From positions 1 to 7,507 of the forward strand of contig JAGAZG010000150.1 in NCBI GenBank assembly GCA_017940105.1: a DNA stretch of 7,507 bases, written 5' to 3'. Of this stretch, positions 5,275-7,507 are shown piece after piece. Below the pieces are notes generated by a model, which did not search any database, had not been told where the DNA came from, and saw only the letters and a list, made by a program, of their open reading frames with translations. Source of the stretch: Mailhella sp. (lineage in GTDB: Bacteria; Desulfobacterota; Desulfovibrionia; Desulfovibrionales; Desulfovibrionaceae). Positions within the stretch are counted from its first letter, which is position 1. Each line of letters starts with the position of its first letter. A program made the translations under genes and the position numbers.

Positions 5275-6576
5275 CTAATCCATCATAGATGGCAGCCACA
5301 GTGACAGTATCGGAAAAGCCATGAGGATGGCAACATGTATGAAGTCAGCGGCCAGGAATGGAATCACACCTTTGAAGACCGAGCCCATGGGCACATTCGC
5401 CACGCCCTTGATCACAAAGAGGTTCAGCCCGACAGGGGGAGAAATCAATCCTATTTCCGTCACCCTCACCACAAGAATGCCGAACCATATGGGATTGATG
5501 CCGTATTGTTGTATCAGCGGGAAAAATATGGGCATGGTCAGCAGCACGATGGCCATGGAGTCCATAAAACATCCGAGTATGATCATGACGATGAGTATGC
5601 CCAAAATGACCAGGATCGGGCTGTCCACTATGCCGGCTATGATCGCGGATAGCTCCATGGGTATGCGGCTTACTGTAAGAAAATAGCCGAAAATCATGGC
5701 TCCCAGCACGACGAGGTAGCACATGCCGGACGTGGCCACGGAGGACTTCAGGCAATCGGCGATGAACTTCACCCGTCCATGCTTCTTTTTCATGAGCCCG
5801 AGGAAGAAAGCGCCGCAAGCGCCGATGCCTGCAGCTTCATTGGGGGAGAACATCCCTACGTAGAGCCCGCCGATCACCACGGTGAAAAGCAGCATGATGG
5901 GCCATACCTGCCCGAGAGAAGCAATCTTTTCCTTAACCGCATGCACTTCTCCGGCAGGACCGTCCTGCGGGCGTATGGTCACCCAGATCCTTATGACGGC
6001 GGCATACAGGAGTATCTGTATCAATCCGGGTATGACCCCGGCCATGAACATCTTGCTTATGGATTCTCCCGTGATGATCCCGTAGAGGATCATGATCGTG
6101 CTCGGCGGTATCAGAATGCCGAGGGTCCCGCCCGCTGCAATGCAGCCTGTAGCAAGAGCCTCGGAGTATTTGAACTTGCGCATCTCCGGAAGAGCCACGA
6201 CTCCCATGGTCACAGCGCACGCCACGCTTGATCCAGAAATTGCCGCAAAACCTCCGCACGCCGCGATGGTTGCAAGCGCAAGTCCACCCTTAAGTTTTCC
6301 TATCCAGGTATTCACTGCCTTGAAAAGGTCGTCGCTGATGCCGGACTGGAAGGCAAAATTGCCCATGAGGACAAAAAGGATGACGACTGCGTACGTGGGG
6401 CTGACAAACGTTTCATAGGGCACCCCCCTGAGGATGCCAAGAGCGGGATCCACTCCGGATATGGCGGCAAAGCCTGCCGTGCCTACGGCAATCATCGCCA
6501 TGCCTATCGGCACGCGCAGGAAGATGATGGTTATCAGCGTGATTATTCCAATGCATCCAATGAGGACAGCCGCCAC
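5275..6576 (-). CDS. dctM: TRAP transporter large permease (DctM family)
   Basis: Inner-membrane large subunit of a tripartite ATP-independent periplasmic transporter, which imports carboxylates, amino acids, taurine-type sulfonates or sugar acids with a sodium or proton gradient. At 433 residues it has the family length. It is hydrophobic throughout, with about a dozen membrane helices. Signature stretches are 'GGFAAISGSSVACAVTMGVV' (near 108-127), 'GGTLGILIPPSTIMILYGII' (near 148-167) and 'ISPPVGLNLFVIKGVA' in the C-terminal half. The chosen start is GTG 6574-6576, because the protein then begins directly with its first helix as in relatives. An ATG seven bases upstream is out of frame. There is no strong ribosome binding site and the selB stop is 3 nt upstream, so initiation is probably coupled to selB translation. 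The partner genes dctP (binding protein) and dctQ (small permease) are absent here, so the substrate cannot be inferred. Confidence 0.95.
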   Translation of the reverse strand: MAAVLIGCIGIITLITIIFLRVPIGMAMIAVGTAGFAAISGVDPALGILRGVPYETFVSPTYAVVILFVLMGNFAFQSGISDDLFKAVNTWIGKLKGGLALATIAACGGFAAISGSSVACAVTMGVVALPEMRKFKYSEALATGCIAAGGTLGILIPPSTIMILYGIITGESISKMFMAGVIPGLIQILLYAAVIRIWVTIRPQDGPAGEVHAVKEKIASLGQVWPIMLLFTVVIGGLYVGMFSPNEAAGIGACGAFFLGLMKKKHGRVKFIADCLKSSVATSGMCYLVVLGAMIFGYFLTVSRIPMELSAIIAGIVDSPILVILGILIVMIILGCFMDSMAIVLLTMPIFFPLIQQYGINPIWFGILVVRVTEIGLISPPVGLNLFVIKGVANVPMGSVFKGVIPFLAADFIHVAILMAFPILSLWLPSMMD

Positions 6577-6579
6577 GGC

Positions 6580-7507
6580 TCATGCCCGGCGCAGCCTGCG
6601 CTCGTTGCCGACGCGTATGGTAAAGTGTGAGTTGTCAAAATATTCCAACAGGGGAATGATGTACTTGCGTGAAAGGCCGGTCAGCTCCTTCAAATCCGTA
6701 GGCGTCATGTCGCTGTGCTCTTCAAACCATCCGCGCACGTCCTGCTTGATCTTTTCCATGGTCTGCGCGTCGTAATACAGATCTTCGCTGATCTTCACCA
6801 GATCGCCCCGCTGCCGGAGCATGCCGAGCACCGGCAGAGCCTGCTTTTCCGTGACATGCTGCGCTTCCAGGACATGCCTGAGCAAGGGTGGGGTCATGGG
6901 TGCCGCCCTGTGCGCTTCAAGTATGTTGCGGGCCAGCTCTTCCTCGCCGACCTGCAGCTCGACGGCAAATCCTGCAAGGCGCAGTATATCGCCTTCGGCC
7001 ACCAGCTTTTCTTCCCGCAAGAGCTGGTTCAGCACGAACATGCCCATCTGCGACGGGACGGCGGGGGCGACGCCGCTGAACAGCCAGCCGCGCGCCATGC
7101 CTTTTTGCAGTGGATTCTGGCGGTGGAACTGCGCTGCGCGCTCAAGGAACAGTCCCTTCCACGTTTCTAGGGCTGAGGCGCAGACGTAGGAACGGGAATC
7201 CTTGTGAAAGCAATATATCTTATGCTCGCGCGCAAGGGACTGCACGGCCTTGTCCAGGCGCTTTTCCTCCAGGCTAGTGAGCACGGCCAGCCTGGCCCAG
7301 CTCACACCCTCCTGGCCGGCGAATTCCGTCTGCGTGAGCACGCGTGTTGCATCGTCCGCCTCCGGCAGGACAAGCAGGCGTTCCCTGAGCCCTTCGGGTA
7401 TCTTGCGCAGCTTGACATCGTAGGGCGCGGAGTTGAGCAGCACGCCGCCGGCAGCCGTGCGCAGCGGCGAAAAAAGCCGCACCACGCAGTGATCGCCGAA
7501 CACGCCG
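6580..7507 (-). CDS. selB: Selenocysteine-specific elongation factor SelB (C-terminal part)
   Basis: SelB brings selenocysteinyl-tRNA to in-frame UGA codons marked by a SECIS hairpin. The 309 codons here cover the end of the elongation-factor domains ('FGDHCVVRLFSPLRTAAGGV', the usual GDRFVIRxYSPxxTIGGG pattern) and the string of winged-helix domains that bind SECIS RNA. The last one is clear: 'LKELTGLSRKYIIPLLEYFD' followed by 'RVGNERRLRR' matches the SelB C-terminus. The GTPase domain lies beyond the right edge. The stop TGA at 6580-6582 is a true end, since the family ends here and dctM starts just after. Its presence implies the organism makes selenoproteins such as formate dehydrogenase or glycine reductase, though none is seen in this window. 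The codons are GC-rich, unlike the fic region. Confidence 0.93.
   Translation of the reverse strand, partial: GVFGDHCVVRLFSPLRTAAGGVLLNSAPYDVKLRKIPEGLRERLLVLPEADDATRVLTQTEFAGQEGVSWARLAVLTSLEEKRLDKAVQSLAREHKIYCFHKDSRSYVCASALETWKGLFLERAAQFHRQNPLQKGMARGWLFSGVAPAVPSQMGMFVLNQLLREEKLVAEGDILRLAGFAVELQVGEEELARNILEAHRAAPMTPPLLRHVLEAQHVTEKQALPVLGMLRQRGDLVKISEDLYYDAQTMEKIKQDVRGWFEEHSDMTPTDLKELTGLSRKYIIPLLEYFDNSHFTIRVGNERRLRRA

Noticed and set aside
4786..5304. 172-codon plus-strand open frame
   Set aside because: Shadow of the Crp/Fnr gene and the end of dctM.
5345..6259. His- and Arg-rich frames across dctM on both strands
   Set aside because: Typical out-of-frame readings of a GC-rich membrane-protein gene.

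Overview
The window comes from a bacterium with an anaerobe-like gene set: a tripartite tricarboxylate transporter (TTT), a TRAP transporter, sigma-54 regulator remnants and the selenocysteine elongation factor SelB. This would fit Desulfovibrionaceae (Bilophila/Desulfovibrio-like) or Synergistota. That assignment is inference with low confidence, and no marker gene settles it. Base composition changes along the window: the right end (about 4520-7507) is visibly GC-rich, while the fic region and its flanks are AT-rich.

Left part (1-2387), all on the minus strand: a decayed transport and catabolism operon read as tctC - ridA - FAD amine oxidase - tctB - tctA. tctA looks intact but leaves the window. 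ridA is intact. The other three genes are damaged. tctC lacks its 5' end and carries a one-base frameshift in an A-run. The oxidase and tctB are fused by a deletion that removed the 3' half of one and the 5' part of the other. The truncated 5' end of tctC abuts, head to head, the last ~45 codons of a plus-strand Fis-type HTH regulator. The simplest reading is one deletion that removed the divergent promoter region together with the 5' parts of tctC and its likely sigma-54-dependent regulator.

Middle part (2388-4518): a mosaic of non-coding DNA and relics around one intact gene. A second Fis-type HTH tail lies on the minus strand (2582-2737). The intact gene (2982-4028, plus) encodes a class II Fic AMP-transferase with a C-terminal winged helix. 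It has a good sigma-70 promoter surrounded by copies of a TTAAGGGAA half-site, and a similarly arranged pair lies just downstream of the gene. The 490 bases after fic hold no recognisable gene, only two inverted repeats and open frames I could not assign.

Right part (4519-7507), minus strand: the 3' part of selB, then a TRAP large permease (dctM) starting 3 nt after the selB stop, then a Crp/Fnr-family regulator 60 nt further on. The usual TRAP partners dctP and dctQ are not in the window.

I see no CRISPR array, tRNA, rRNA or complete insertion sequence. The observations most worth following are the operator-like array around the Fic gene and the two deletion junctions that dismantle the TTT/oxidase/RidA locus.
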